Origin: an uncultured Collinsella sp. | Lineage (GTDB): Bacteria > Actinomycetota > Coriobacteriia > Coriobacteriales > Coriobacteriaceae | DNA length: 37,179 nt | NCBI GenBank assembly: GCA_902475785.1 | Contig: CABSAN010000018.1 | Coordinates: 1 to 37,179 of the forward strand | Direction: 5' to 3' | Part shown: in pieces, positions 1-9,500 of the stretch | Layout: each line of letters begins with the position of its first letter | Numbering within the stretch: the first letter of the stretch is position 1 | Made by a program: the position numbers and the translations under genes | Notes under the pieces: model-generated | Told to the model about the DNA's origin: nothing | The model's input: only the letters and a program-made list of their open reading frames with translations | The model's database searches: none

Positions 1-1
1 C

Positions 2-241
2 TTACCCTTCGTTCTTCCATCCAAACGGATCGAGCACCCAAAAAACCAGATCGAGTACGCCACCGGTCATCATGGCGCCGGCAAGGGCCATGCAAACGTG
101 CAGAGAACTGGCACTTCGGAGCACGTCGAATGGCCCCAGAACAGCCAGCAGCGCGACCGCTGCGCCGGCAAGGCACAACGCGAGGCACGGCCCCGCGTCC
201 TTGACGCACTTCTTTGCGAGATGCTTGGTGTTATCGCTCAT
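2..241 (-). CDS. small two-helix membrane protein, function unknown
   Basis: Predicted 79-aa protein. The start at 241 (residues MSDNTKHL) is chosen because AAGGAG lies 10 nt upstream; an in-frame Met at 280 has no such site. After a basic N-terminus (KHLAKKCVKD) come two hydrophobic stretches, roughly residues 18-37 (CLALCLAGAAVALLAVLG) and 45-66, so it is probably an inner-membrane protein with two spans. It ends in a short charged tail. It lies downstream of another small minus-strand protein (395-751) and may be co-transcribed with it. I recognise no family. Confidence 0.6.
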   Translation of the reverse strand: MSDNTKHLAKKCVKDAGPCLALCLAGAAVALLAVLGPFDVLRSASSLHVCMALAGAMMTGGVLDLVFWVLDPFGWKNEG

Positions 242-394
242 TGGTATCGAACTCCTTAGAGGATCGTTGTTTGGGTACATGCCGCCGCGGCAGAGCAGGG
301 CGGCAGGGTAAGTGTCCCATGCCGTGCGGACACGTTTTTAAACCCATGTATCCGCAGGGACCCATGTCCTTGCAGAACACCCCCGAAGAATCGT

Positions 395-751
395 CTAAGC
401 CGCTGGCGGGCAACATACTGAACAGGGGGTCTTTCCTCGTTTGAGCGCGGTCGCCAGTGGCACGCTTGTTCTAATGGCATTTTGAGGAAGGTTTTTGCAT
501 CCCCCAGAACGGTGATAAATCTTGCCGTTCTTGATGACGATCACCTTGGTTTTTGAAGCAGCCACGCTGCGGGACTTGATGGGCGCATCCGCCTTTTGAC
601 GAGCCGGTGCCGTTTTCCGAGGCCAGCCTCTCGGAAAATCAGAATCGCAGAATCGATTGATGTAGCTGTCGAAACATCCATCGAACAGCAGCCCCGTTGC
701 CAAGCCCGCCATGAACCCACAGGCAATCGCGGCCTCTCCTCTAATTTGCAT
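395..751 (-). CDS. small membrane-anchored protein with C-terminal Cys/His metal-binding-like motif
   Basis: Predicted 118-aa protein. The start is well supported by AAGGAGG 5 nt before the ATG at 751. The N-terminus has one hydrophobic stretch (about residues 7-26) that could be a signal anchor. The middle is basic and low in complexity. The C-terminal 50 residues read KVIVIKNGKIYHRSGGCKNLP, then an Ala/Lys stretch, then TPCSVCCP. This His-x(4)-Cys...CxxCC layout resembles the short metal-binding modules (Ada-like zinc sites) found at the ends of many small exported proteins of Gram-positive gut bacteria. A surface or periplasm-facing metal-binding role is inference; the exact function is unknown. 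Confidence 0.65.
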   Translation of the reverse strand: MQIRGEAAIACGFMAGLATGLLFDGCFDSYINRFCDSDFPRGWPRKTAPARQKADAPIKSRSVAASKTKVIVIKNGKIYHRSGGCKNLPQNAIRTSVPLATALKRGKTPCSVCCPPAA

Positions 752-778
752 ATGTCCCTCCTTAATTAATCTTGAAGA

Positions 779-825
779 TAAAAGCGGCGCGCGCCGCAGG
801 ACCCATGCCCTTGCGGCGCGCGCCG
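779..825 (-). terminator. intrinsic terminator of the LPXTG-like surface protein gene
   Basis: A 14-bp perfect GC-rich stem (785-798 pairing with 812-825, CGGCGCGCGCCGCA) is followed on the minus strand by CTTTTAT. It sits about 25 nt past the stop codon of the surface-protein gene. Confidence 0.75.
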
Positions 826-849
826 AAAATGATCCGCTTTCCTCCGTCC

Positions 850-3800
850 CTAACGGATCAGCTGGCGGCGCTTGTCGGACAGGAAGACGCCGGCGGCAAC
901 CAGGACCGTGCCTCCAATTACGAACGTCTCGCCCAGCAGGTTGGACACGTCGCCCGTGGCGGGCATCGTCGTCTGCTGCGTGGTGGCCTCGGACGCCGAG
1001 GTCATGTGCTTGGCCTGGTACGCCACCTGCGTCGCAGGCTGAGTCTGCTCGCCATTCCCGCGCTCGGCGGCCTCTTGGCGAGCGATCTCGGCGTTGAGCT
1101 CGACAATAGCCTGGTCGAGCTCGGCCTTGGCGGCGGTATAGTTGGCAAGCGCCTCCAAGTAGGCAGGTGCCACAGCATCCGTCGCAGCAACGGCAGCGTC
1201 GAGCTCAATCTTGGCAGCTGCGGCGCGCTCGGCGGCATCGTGGGCTGCAGCGATCTTAGCGTTGAGCGCCTCATCCGCATCGTTGGCACGGCCGCTAGCG
1301 ATGGCGTCGGCAAGGTTGATCCTGCGCAGGCGGGCAACCGCGGCGGCAGAAGCATCGCGATCAGCGGTCGCATCCGTTACGGCGTCGTCCGCCGCAGTCA
1401 CGCCAGACTCGGCATCGGTCTTCGCCGAAGCCGCTGCCTCAACAGCAGCATCGGCAGCGGCCTTGTCCTCCGTCGCCTGAGCAAGCGCCGCGGCGGCATC
1501 ATGTAGCTGAGCCGCACGAGCAGCAGCCGCGACGGATGCGGCCTGAGCCGCGGTCACAGCCGTGCCGGCACCGCTCGCAGCAGCCTGGGCGGCGACAAGC
1601 TCGGCCTGGGCAGCAGCGACGTCGGCATCTGCCTGGCCTGCCGCACCCTGCGCGGCATTCACTGCAGCCTGCGCGTCAGCCTGAACGGCACGCGCCCCCT
1701 CGAGCACCGCCGAGGCTGCATCAAATGCACGCTGAGCAGCGGCAACGTCGGCAGAGTACGCAGCCAGCTCGTCCTGGGCGGCAGCAAGCGCGCTCTCCTT
1801 GTCGCCAACGCCGGCGCGAGCGGCATCCAGCGCACGCCGGGCAGCGGCAGCCTTGCCCTTGGCGACATCGAGTTCATCAGACTTGGCAGTCACGACACTC
1901 TGCGCCGCGGTAACCGCAGCGCTGGCAGCGTCCACGTCGGCGCGGGCATCAGCCACGGCACGCGCAGCGGCCTCAGCCGCGGCCTGCTTCTCCCCCACGG
2001 CAGCCTGGGCATCCGAGGCCCCAGCGGCAGCAGCGTCAACATCGGCGGCAGCAGCATCGACTTGAGCCTGCCTTGCAGCGGCGGCCTGCGACGCGGCGCT
2101 CACCTTGCCGCCAGCCTGCGCAGCCGCGCCCTGAGCGGCAGAAAGCTCCTGACGAGCCGCGTCCACGCCCTGCCCAGGATTTGCCAACGAGTCACACCAC
2201 GCATTAAGCGCAGCCTCGTATTCGGCAACCGTCATCGGATTGGCGGCATTCGTGTACCATCCTCCAGACATAGAGAACGTCTGCGCCTGCGTAAGCCAAC
2301 GGTTCATCGTCCCGCGCGTGCAAACCCCCATGCCCGTTACGGTGTAATCGGGATCGATCACATTCATGTAGTGACCGACTGTATGCACGCTCCCGCCATG
2401 CGCAGCCACGTAGCGATCGATTTCGTCGCCATGCTGCTCGTAGAAATCAAAAGCAGCCTTTCCCGTAAGGCCCGTCGCTCCCAGCGTAGCCGCAGCGCGG
2501 TCAAAGACGGCCTTCTCCTGATCGACCCACTGGATGAACGGGTCGCTTCCGTAGTTCCACGCCACGTTTTCGCCCACGTTGAACTGCATGGCGTGCGCAG
2601 TCTTGGTATCGGAGAAATTCGCATCGGCAATCGCGGTCGCCATCATGGCAAACGTCACCTTGAGCTCACCCAGGCCAACGCTCGCACGATACTTGTTGCA
2701 CGCCTTGAGCCACACAATCGCTTGCTTCATGTTGGTCAGACTCGTCGCGTCAACCTCCTCGCCCACCTTGGTGAGGCTGGCATATTTGCAGTTGAGAATC
2801 AGGTCCGCCGCATCGTCGGCACCCACGCTCTTAAAGAACGCAATGGCGCCCTGGCGGTAGTTTTCCGCCGAGGCGTTCGCCGTAGCCTGAGCGGCGTCGA
2901 GCTTGGCCTGCGCTTGAGCTACAGCCTGATCGGCCTGCTGCTTTTGAGCCTTTGCCTGGTCGAGCGCCTTGTCGGCAGCGTTCTTCTCGTCCTTAGCGGC
3001 CGAGAGCTTGGCCTGAGCGTCGGCCAGCGCCGCAAGCGCATTGGCATGCTCGGCCTTAGCCTGATCGACGGCGGCGTCTGCCGCGGTCGCAGCAGCCGTG
3101 GCAGCGTCCAACTTGGACTGCGCGTCAGCCGCAGCCTGCTGCTGGACGGCGAGCGCCTGCTGAGCAGCCTGCACCTCACCCTCGGCAGTGGTCACTTCCT
3201 GCGAGGCAGCAGCGAGTTCGCCCTCGCGCTGCGCCTGGACCGACTTGGCGGCGTCCAGCGCGGCAGCGGCGGCGTCCACCTTGGCCTTGGCAGCCTCGTA
3301 CTCCGGGCCCGCGGCACCCTGCTCGGCACGGTCGAGATCGGCCTTGGCGGCGTCATAGCTCGCCTGAGCGGCATTCACATCCTTATCGGCCGCATCCTTT
3401 GCCTGCTGAGCTGCCGAAAGCTTGCCTTGCGCGTCCTGCTGTTTGGCCGCGGCGGCATCAACGCCAGCCTGGGCATTCGAAAGCCTGACCTGCGCGTCGG
3501 CGGCCTGCTGCTTTGCCTGCTCCAGCTCGCTCGCGGCCTGCTCGGCAGCGGCCTGAGCCGCGGCAACAGCCTCGGGCGTGGCATCGGCAGCAGCGGCCTG
3601 CGCGGACTTGAGCGCAGCCTGGGCATCGTCGGCGGTCTTCTGGGCAGCGGTCAGGGCTTCACCCTTGTCCGTCAGATCCCTCTTTGCGGCATCGAGTGCA
3701 GCTTGAGCGTCCTCGAGCGCCTTCACGTCCGCATCGGCCTTGTCCTGCGCGGCACCCATCTGCTGCTCCAGCTCGGCCGAAGCTGCAGAAGCGGCAGCGT

Positions 3801-4200
3801 CGCTTGTGCCACGGGCCGCATCGTAGGCGCTCTGAGCCTGCTGCTGGTTGGCAGCGGCGGCGTCGTAAGGAGCGGCGGCCGCATCCAAATCGGCCTTGGC
3901 AGCAGCGGCCTTAGCGCGAGCCGCATCGACCGCAGCCTGCAGGTTGGCGACCTTCTGCACCGCTGACACCGTGCCCGCGCCAGCGCTAGCAGCAGCCGCG
4001 CTCGTCAACGGAGACAGCACCGCAGCCGGCTTCGCAGTAGCGTCGGCACCGTTCGCACCCTGCGCCACCGCAGTCAGCGGAGACAGCAGCGACCCGCCCG
4101 TCATGGCGATCGTTGCCGCAGCAACTGTCGCCATACGCCCGGCGGCCTTCGCCTTACCCGCAGCGCCGCCATTGATGTTCTTGTTCACGTTCTTGCTCAT
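850..4200 (-). CDS. cell-wall-anchored Ala-rich coiled-coil surface protein with a CAP/SCP domain
   Basis: Predicted 1116-aa exported protein. The start at 4200 (MSKNVNKN) has GGAAGGA 7 nt upstream; the frame is open back to 4239 but without a ribosome site. Residues 1-48 form a signal peptide ending near AVAQG. Two long Ala/Lys/Asp/Gln-rich coiled-coil tracts (about 70-440 and 660-1040) flank a globular domain at about 450-650. That domain has CAP/SCP features: ASVGLGELKV, GENVAWNYG, and GHYMNVIDPDYTVTGMGVC with the conserved His and Asn. The C-terminus is a sorting signal: MPATG (an LPXTG variant), a hydrophobic span, then KRRQLIR. Sortase would link it to peptidoglycan, with the coils presenting the CAP domain away from the wall. 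Adhesion or host interaction is inferred. The coils are compositionally repetitive and could vary between strains. Confidence 0.9.
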   Translation of the reverse strand: MSKNVNKNINGGAAGKAKAAGRMATVAAATIAMTGGSLLSPLTAVAQGANGADATAKPAAVLSPLTSAAAASAGAGTVSAVQKVANLQAAVDAARAKAAAAKADLDAAAAPYDAAAANQQQAQSAYDAARGTSDAAASAASAELEQQMGAAQDKADADVKALEDAQAALDAAKRDLTDKGEALTAAQKTADDAQAALKSAQAAAADATPEAVAAAQAAAEQAASELEQAKQQAADAQVRLSNAQAGVDAAAAKQQDAQGKLSAAQQAKDAADKDVNAAQASYDAAKADLDRAEQGAAGPEYEAAKAKVDAAAAALDAAKSVQAQREGELAAASQEVTTAEGEVQAAQQALAVQQQAAADAQSKLDAATAAATAADAAVDQAKAEHANALAALADAQAKLSAAKDEKNAADKALDQAKAQKQQADQAVAQAQAKLDAAQATANASAENYRQGAIAFFKSVGADDAADLILNCKYASLTKVGEEVDATSLTNMKQAIVWLKACNKYRASVGLGELKVTFAMMATAIADANFSDTKTAHAMQFNVGENVAWNYGSDPFIQWVDQEKAVFDRAAATLGATGLTGKAAFDFYEQHGDEIDRYVAAHGGSVHTVGHYMNVIDPDYTVTGMGVCTRGTMNRWLTQAQTFSMSGGWYTNAANPMTVAEYEAALNAWCDSLANPGQGVDAARQELSAAQGAAAQAGGKVSAASQAAAARQAQVDAAAADVDAAAAGASDAQAAVGEKQAAAEAAARAVADARADVDAASAAVTAAQSVVTAKSDELDVAKGKAAAARRALDAARAGVGDKESALAAAQDELAAYSADVAAAQRAFDAASAVLEGARAVQADAQAAVNAAQGAAGQADADVAAAQAELVAAQAAASGAGTAVTAAQAASVAAAARAAQLHDAAAALAQATEDKAAADAAVEAAASAKTDAESGVTAADDAVTDATADRDASAAAVARLRRINLADAIASGRANDADEALNAKIAAAHDAAERAAAAKIELDAAVAATDAVAPAYLEALANYTAAKAELDQAIVELNAEIARQEAAERGNGEQTQPATQVAYQAKHMTSASEATTQQTTMPATGDVSNLLGETFVIGGTVLVAAGVFLSDKRRQLIR

Positions 4201-4319
4201 TGCCGATTCCTTCCCACGATGAGCTGATGTTTGACACATAATCGATCCAATATGCCCCGCTAAAAAGAGGTGATAACGGGGTAATTAAATCGGAGGAGTT
4301 GGAGACAAGCCCACATCCA

Positions 4320-4514
4320 TCAGCGGATGCCGAGCTCATACTCCCGCTCGCGCTCAATATCATTCAGGTACTCATAATCTTCGGAGCTAAGCTCTAGATC
4401 ATCTTGAGCGAACATGTAGTTCTCGGCCTTAGAACCAATACTGCAACCGTAGATGGTATTGAGATCGATATGGTCGGTATTGTCGTTGTAAAGGGGGAAA
4501 ATTCTGCTGGTCAT
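4320..4514 (-). CDS. small acidic hypothetical protein
   Basis: Predicted 64-aa protein starting at MTSRIFPLYN, chosen because GAGAGG lies 9 nt upstream. A GTG 60 nt further upstream (4574) also keeps the frame open but lacks a good site. The second half is strongly acidic (DDLELSSEDYEYLNDIERERE) and probably helical. It follows the PIWI-like gene by about 150 nt on the same strand, so it could be the last gene of that operon or an independent gene. Small acidic proteins next to defence modules can be inhibitors or DNA mimics, but nothing here proves that. No family is recognised. Confidence 0.5.
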   Translation of the reverse strand: MTSRIFPLYNDNTDHIDLNTIYGCSIGSKAENYMFAQDDLELSSEDYEYLNDIEREREYELGIR

Positions 4515-4555
4515 GCTCAAGTACCTCTCAACATAAACTGAAAACTCGTTTGCTT

Positions 4556-4572
4556 GGTCTCTTTTTGAGACC
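4556..4572 (-). promoter_or_regulatory. short inverted repeat upstream of the small acidic gene
   Basis: GGTCTC-TTTTT-GAGACC, a perfect 6-bp inverted repeat with a 5-nt spacer, about 45 nt upstream of the ATG at 4514. On the minus strand the loop reads AAAAA, so it is not a terminator for that strand. It could be an operator. Weak evidence on its own. Confidence 0.25.
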
Positions 4573-4667
4573 ACATCTGATGTGCTATGGCTGCAGTATA
4601 TGTTCTCCCCTTTTACAATGCAAGCGTAATTTCAAAAAGTTCTAGGAGCGATAATTGCGCAACACCA

Positions 4668-6563
4668 TCACTTGTCGCCACCGCCATCCTCTACCGCGCC
4701 CTCACGCGCAGCGCACTCGTTGAGATACTTGACCGGAATCGGCCACACGGACGGAGCCTTATAGCGCGAAAGGCCTATGTTGGCCAGCTGAACCAACAAC
4801 TCAGACAAATCATCGCCGTCGAGTACCTCAATCGAACGCACGTGAATCGCAGTCGCCATATCCTCCTGGGTGCCGTTGTTGACGCCCACAAAATAGCAAG
4901 TCTTGCCCGCACGCTCGAACGTTCCAATGCCGTAATAAGGCGAGTTGTAGCTCTCGAAAATCTCTTTCTTACGCCCTGCTTTGCCTGTGAGCTGATGCTC
5001 ACCCACCAGGGCCATAAAGTTATTGGAAAACGTCGTCAGTCCCGTATCCCGCACGCGCGCAAGCATAGACTGCCCGTTCGCATGCACGTCAAAGACATAG
5101 GCGCCCTTATCGAGTTTGCCGTCCGCGGTCAGCAGATCGAGCTCCATCTCGTCCTCGGGACCATCCTCTGCCGAATGTGAGGCATAGCGCATGCCCCCAT
5201 CCGCGCCAATCGCCAACGTAGCGATACGCGAATCCAGCTCAATCTTGTCCTTTGTTTTATGCGGCACATCGACCAAGCCACACACCGTCACCGACTCAAT
5301 ATCCAAAGCATCAAGATCAAACGCCGTCACCCGCTCGTCGACAACATCCTGCTTTACCAGCAGTTCTTTGAGCATGGCGCCCAGGATCGCCTCTTGCGCA
5401 TTGCGATCCTTTTGCTTTGGCGCCACCTTAAACAGTGGCTCGCACACATCCGGTGTCACGTGCTGTTCCACCACGCCAGCATGTAAGGCATAGCCGTCGT
5501 CCTCAGCAACCTCATTGGGCACAACGACAAGGTTCAGCGCCCGCGAATCCACGGCCCTTCCGCCATACGTTGCGCGAACGCCCCACGAGGAATCGTTAAG
5601 TCGATCGGCCAGCTGGCGCGCCACTTCGGCAAGCCCATTGCGCGCAAACGACACCACGATTCGCTGCCCCGCCATGCGCTCCGCAACCACGCGCGCGTAC
5701 TCATCACCCTTGAGCACCTCGTAGAAACTCTTACGCGGGTATTCCATGAGCGTCACCCGGGCGAAGTCGCTGTAACGGCGTTCGAGAATCTGCAGCTCTC
5801 GATACAAAATGCCCTTCTTGGTATAGGCGACCTTGTCCGCCTGGGCCGAGAACGTCAGATCACGGCGCTTGGACGGCTTGTCGCCCTTGGCTCGGCGCAG
5901 GATGTACTCGTCTTTTTGTTCGTGGGCAAGCACCATCGTCGCCACGGGCGATAGCCTGTAGCCCACTTGGCTCTTAATCTTTTCGAGCTCTTTCTCGTCA
6001 CCTTGTGCCCTGCCAATAAGCACACGGCGCTTGGTAAACGTCCGAATCTTAAGATCAAAGGTGCAATCCTCATCGATAACGATTTCAACCGTTTCGATCT
6101 TGGCAGGTCCCCTTCCGTCGCTTTCGACAGCATCGCGGCGGGCACCCTTGGCGCTAATGACATACAGGTGCCCGGTGTCATTGGGAACTTCGTCCTCAAT
6201 CCCCTCAAACTGAGAGCAGGAGTTGAACAGCAAGCGGAACGCAACGTAATCGTCCAACTCGTTCCAATTAGTTTTAATCGGAACTATCTGCTCCTGATAA
6301 AGCGAGGCATTAAGGTCGCCCGTCTGCACGCCCGCTTTGACCATCAGAAAGACGCGGTTGTCTGCAAGCTGCGTGAGCGCGACGACCTTGCCCGTCTGGC
6401 ACACATCGGCCATAAAGTTCGCCACGGCATGCTTGCCCGCATCGCCGACGTTGCACCAAAAGACCGAGTAGCGCTCCTCGGCAGCAGCGGCATCGAGCTG
6501 CAACACGAGCTCTGATACGGCGATGTCTCCCAAACCGCACGGCTGGTTATGCTTCGATTGCAC
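4668..6563 (-). CDS. putative PIWI/Argonaute-like protein (MID-PIWI-like), partner of a helicase-nuclease
   Basis: Predicted 631-aa protein starting with GTG at 6563, with GGAGG 9 nt upstream. It overlaps the helicase stop codon by 17 nt, so the two are probably translationally coupled. The first ~290 residues are mixed alpha/beta and unrecognised. Residues ~300-410 look like an Argonaute MID domain: RIVVSFARNGLAEVARQL, LNLVVVPNEV, then an Ala/Leu/His strand leading to VVEQHVT and a helix with KELLVKQDV. The last ~30 residues (LLVQLANIGLSRYKAPSVWP, then IPVKYLNECA) match the usual PIWI C-terminus, which has a Leu-rich helix, a basic/Asn stretch, a proline-containing strand and an end helix. 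I could not assign a complete catalytic DEDX tetrad, so it may be a non-cleaving guide binder. The PIWI call rests on pattern reading, not a search; 'unknown protein of a helicase operon' is the fallback. Confidence 0.5.
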   Translation of the reverse strand: MQSKHNQPCGLGDIAVSELVLQLDAAAAEERYSVFWCNVGDAGKHAVANFMADVCQTGKVVALTQLADNRVFLMVKAGVQTGDLNASLYQEQIVPIKTNWNELDDYVAFRLLFNSCSQFEGIEDEVPNDTGHLYVISAKGARRDAVESDGRGPAKIETVEIVIDEDCTFDLKIRTFTKRRVLIGRAQGDEKELEKIKSQVGYRLSPVATMVLAHEQKDEYILRRAKGDKPSKRRDLTFSAQADKVAYTKKGILYRELQILERRYSDFARVTLMEYPRKSFYEVLKGDEYARVVAERMAGQRIVVSFARNGLAEVARQLADRLNDSSWGVRATYGGRAVDSRALNLVVVPNEVAEDDGYALHAGVVEQHVTPDVCEPLFKVAPKQKDRNAQEAILGAMLKELLVKQDVVDERVTAFDLDALDIESVTVCGLVDVPHKTKDKIELDSRIATLAIGADGGMRYASHSAEDGPEDEMELDLLTADGKLDKGAYVFDVHANGQSMLARVRDTGLTTFSNNFMALVGEHQLTGKAGRKKEIFESYNSPYYGIGTFERAGKTCYFVGVNNGTQEDMATAIHVRSIEVLDGDDLSELLVQLANIGLSRYKAPSVWPIPVKYLNECAAREGAVEDGGGDK

Positions 6564-9500
6564 GGCCGATCGCCTCCATCATCTCCAAATTGATTGCACC
6601 GTCGGCGGCCATATAAGGAACGGAGAACACAGTCCCCTCAGCATCGAGTGCCTTGGGCACGCACTCAAGCGCTGCCTCATCAGCCAAAACGTTGACGATT
6701 AGCAGGCGTTTCGCCCCAACCTTTTGAGCCTTCGCCCTAAAGCGCTCGGCATCCGACGCCTCGCGACCGTCGCGAACATAAGCGATATAGGCACCGATGC
6801 GATAGTGCTTAAAATCGATCCATACCCCGGTCGTGTTGCCAGCAGCATCGAGCACCTCAAAGTCGCCACCTGTCTCGGCGTGTGCCGCATCGCCACGCGT
6901 AAGCGAATAGCGGCCGTCGTAATATGCCTCAAAGATTGCCCTTCCGGCAGATTCTCCCAGCTCACCCAGGTAGACCGCCTGGAACATATAGGGCGTCATG
7001 TGCGCCGTCGCCGCCGGCTGCAGCGTTGTGGGCACCCCGTCGCTCGACCAACGCTCACGCACTTCGCGAATTGACAGCAGCTCGGGTACGCGCGCCGCCG
7101 CCTGGCTCACCTGGCGAACCGTCGCGCCCTTTAAGCCCTCCTTGCAGTGGCAACGATCCTCCAGACGAGCAGCAATCTGCTCGACGGGCTCACCATCGTA
7201 GCTAGGGAATTCAAAGTGCGGCACCTTGCATGCCCCGCCTTCTGCATAGGCATAGCCATTTGCAGCATGCGACATGCGCAGCGCGGTACTCCGGCGCTCT
7301 GGGTATTGCGCGAGATCTTCCCACGGCAGGCAAAAATGATGCAGGTAAAAGTCGCGCTCGCCATCAAAAGCAGTGAGATCTTCGTCCCCGGCGTTTAGCG
7401 AGGTAACTTTCCACGCCAGCTTTTCGTGCTTTTGCTTGGCAAGGTTGTTCCTAAAGGCGGCAAGGTTCTGCTGCTTAACGGCAGCGTGTTCCTTGTTGTC
7501 CGTCATATGGTTGTTGGCAGCGGCGCAGGCACCAACCACCTGCTCAAGCTCGTAGCCCATCGGCAAATCATGCAAGAACGAAAAGTTGCAATCGTTCGCA
7601 ATCTCGCGGTCGAGCAGCACCTGCACGCAAGGCATCTTTACACTCGTGCGCATCAGGCGACCCACAGCCTGTGCCACAATGCGAGCGCCTTCGACCTGAT
7701 AAGAGAGGGTGTCGCGCACCGGCAGGCTCTTATTAACGCCAGTTAGAAGCATCCGTACGTTCCGGCGCTTTTGAGTAAACGGAACCTCGCCGCGCGCTAC
7801 CAGTTCCTCCTGCTCCACCACGCCAAGTAGCGCCTGCTGGACAAACTTATTTGAGTTGATCTCCACTCCCCAGGTCAAACGACTTGTGGGCGACTCGATA
7901 TATAAGAAATCAAGATCCATCTTGGGGCGACGGTCGGCATTTTCAAAGCCGCAATCGACCTGATGAACCATGTCGCACAGATTCTCCGGCACCTTGTATT
8001 TGAGATTCTTGGAAAAGCCACCGGCCGAAAGATTGATAAACATCAGGGTCGGCTGGCCCAGCTCGAGACGTTTTTGAGCGCCACGCCAACCTGCATCCCA
8101 TTCCGCAGCGTTAAAGCACGGCACCATGTCCTTGGCGGCCTCAAGCGATTTCTCGTACGACATCTCGGGGCACTTGATGTTTCTAATCACCAGCTCCGCG
8201 ACAATCTCGCGCGCAAGATCCAGCGCCAGACTATTGAATTCGCCATGGTTTCCCATGTGGCGCGTGGTAAAAACGGCTCCCGCCCGTTGCTCGTTACGCG
8301 CCACACCACGGGCCCAAGTACTCACGGCAACAAGCGTCTTGCTCAGGCGCTTCAGCTCAAACTCGATGCTCTTGGCGTCGCTCACGCCCACCCTGTCAGC
8401 AATCTTTAAGCGCAAGCGCACCGCAAGTCCCTCACTCACGCCAATCCCGTCAAAGAACCGCATCGCGCGCTCGTACACCTCGTCGGGCGACACAATGATG
8501 CCGCCAAAGGCGCCGCCTGCCAGCGCGACCATGCCGGCAATTTCCTTGGACTCATCCACCCAGGCAATATCGACGTCGTACTCCTTCGCAGCCTGTTTGT
8601 TAAACAGCTTAGTCTGTCGCACGATTTCCTGGTTGAGCTCGCCAATCCAAGCGTCCTTGCGAACCACGCCATGAACCTCGTCAAGGTAATCGAGGTTGAA
8701 GTTTTTGACGGTCGGCGCACTCCATGTTGCGCTCATGCACACGCAAGGCGCTTTGGCGGCAATGGAGGCAAGGTAGGCCTCGGGCATGCGCTCAATGCCG
8801 TGGCTGGTTAGGTACGTGGTAAACATGTGCTCGATGGTGGTTTCCATCACTAGATAATCGACACCACGCGCATACATCGAGTCGTCGGCGGCATCGATCT
8901 CGTCATTCTTGCGATCTTTAAAGAACAGCGCCAGCATCAACGAATCCCAAAAATACTTCTCGCTGGTCTGGTTGTTCCTAATGCCCAGGGCATCGATGAT
9001 GTTCTTGCGCGAAAGGTCGTCCTTGTACGAAATGCTGCCGTAGTACAGCTTGTCCATAAGCGTGGCGCAACGGGCGAGATGACCCACCACCATCCTGACC
9101 AGACCGCGTGCACGACGCACCGCCTTGCTGACGGTTTGCTGCCCACTCCCTCCGCGAGTGATAATCATATTGCGAGTACCGCCCTCATTGAGTTTGAAGC
9201 GCAACGGATTCGCCGAGTTGTCGCCCACCGAAATATCGTCGCTGCCAAACAGATGTCGACCGGAGAGCTGCTCTTCTTTCGCCTCGTCAGACAGCGCAAA
9301 AGGCGGACGCAGTTTCATGTCCTTAATACAAGAGGCGAGTGCCTTTTGAATTTTCTTGGCATCCTTGGCGATTTCTTCGGCATCTTCCTCTACGCTCGCC
9401 CGCGAAACCCTGTTCCTCTCGGCGTTTGACCCTTTGTGATCGCCCGACGTGGAAGCGTGCGTATAGACCGCCATCCATTGATCTCGATTCCCCAGTAGCA

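Noticed and set aside
2062..3966. A 634-codon plus-strand open frame antisense to the surface-protein gene
   Set aside because: It is the mirror of an Ala-rich, GC-biased gene: such genes leave long open frames on the other strand. It lacks a ribosome site and a recognisable domain.
850..4200. A tandem DNA repeat or CRISPR-like array in the surface-protein gene
   Set aside because: The repetition is compositional (Ala/Lys/Gln codons) without fixed-length repeats and spacers. No CRISPR array was seen in the window.
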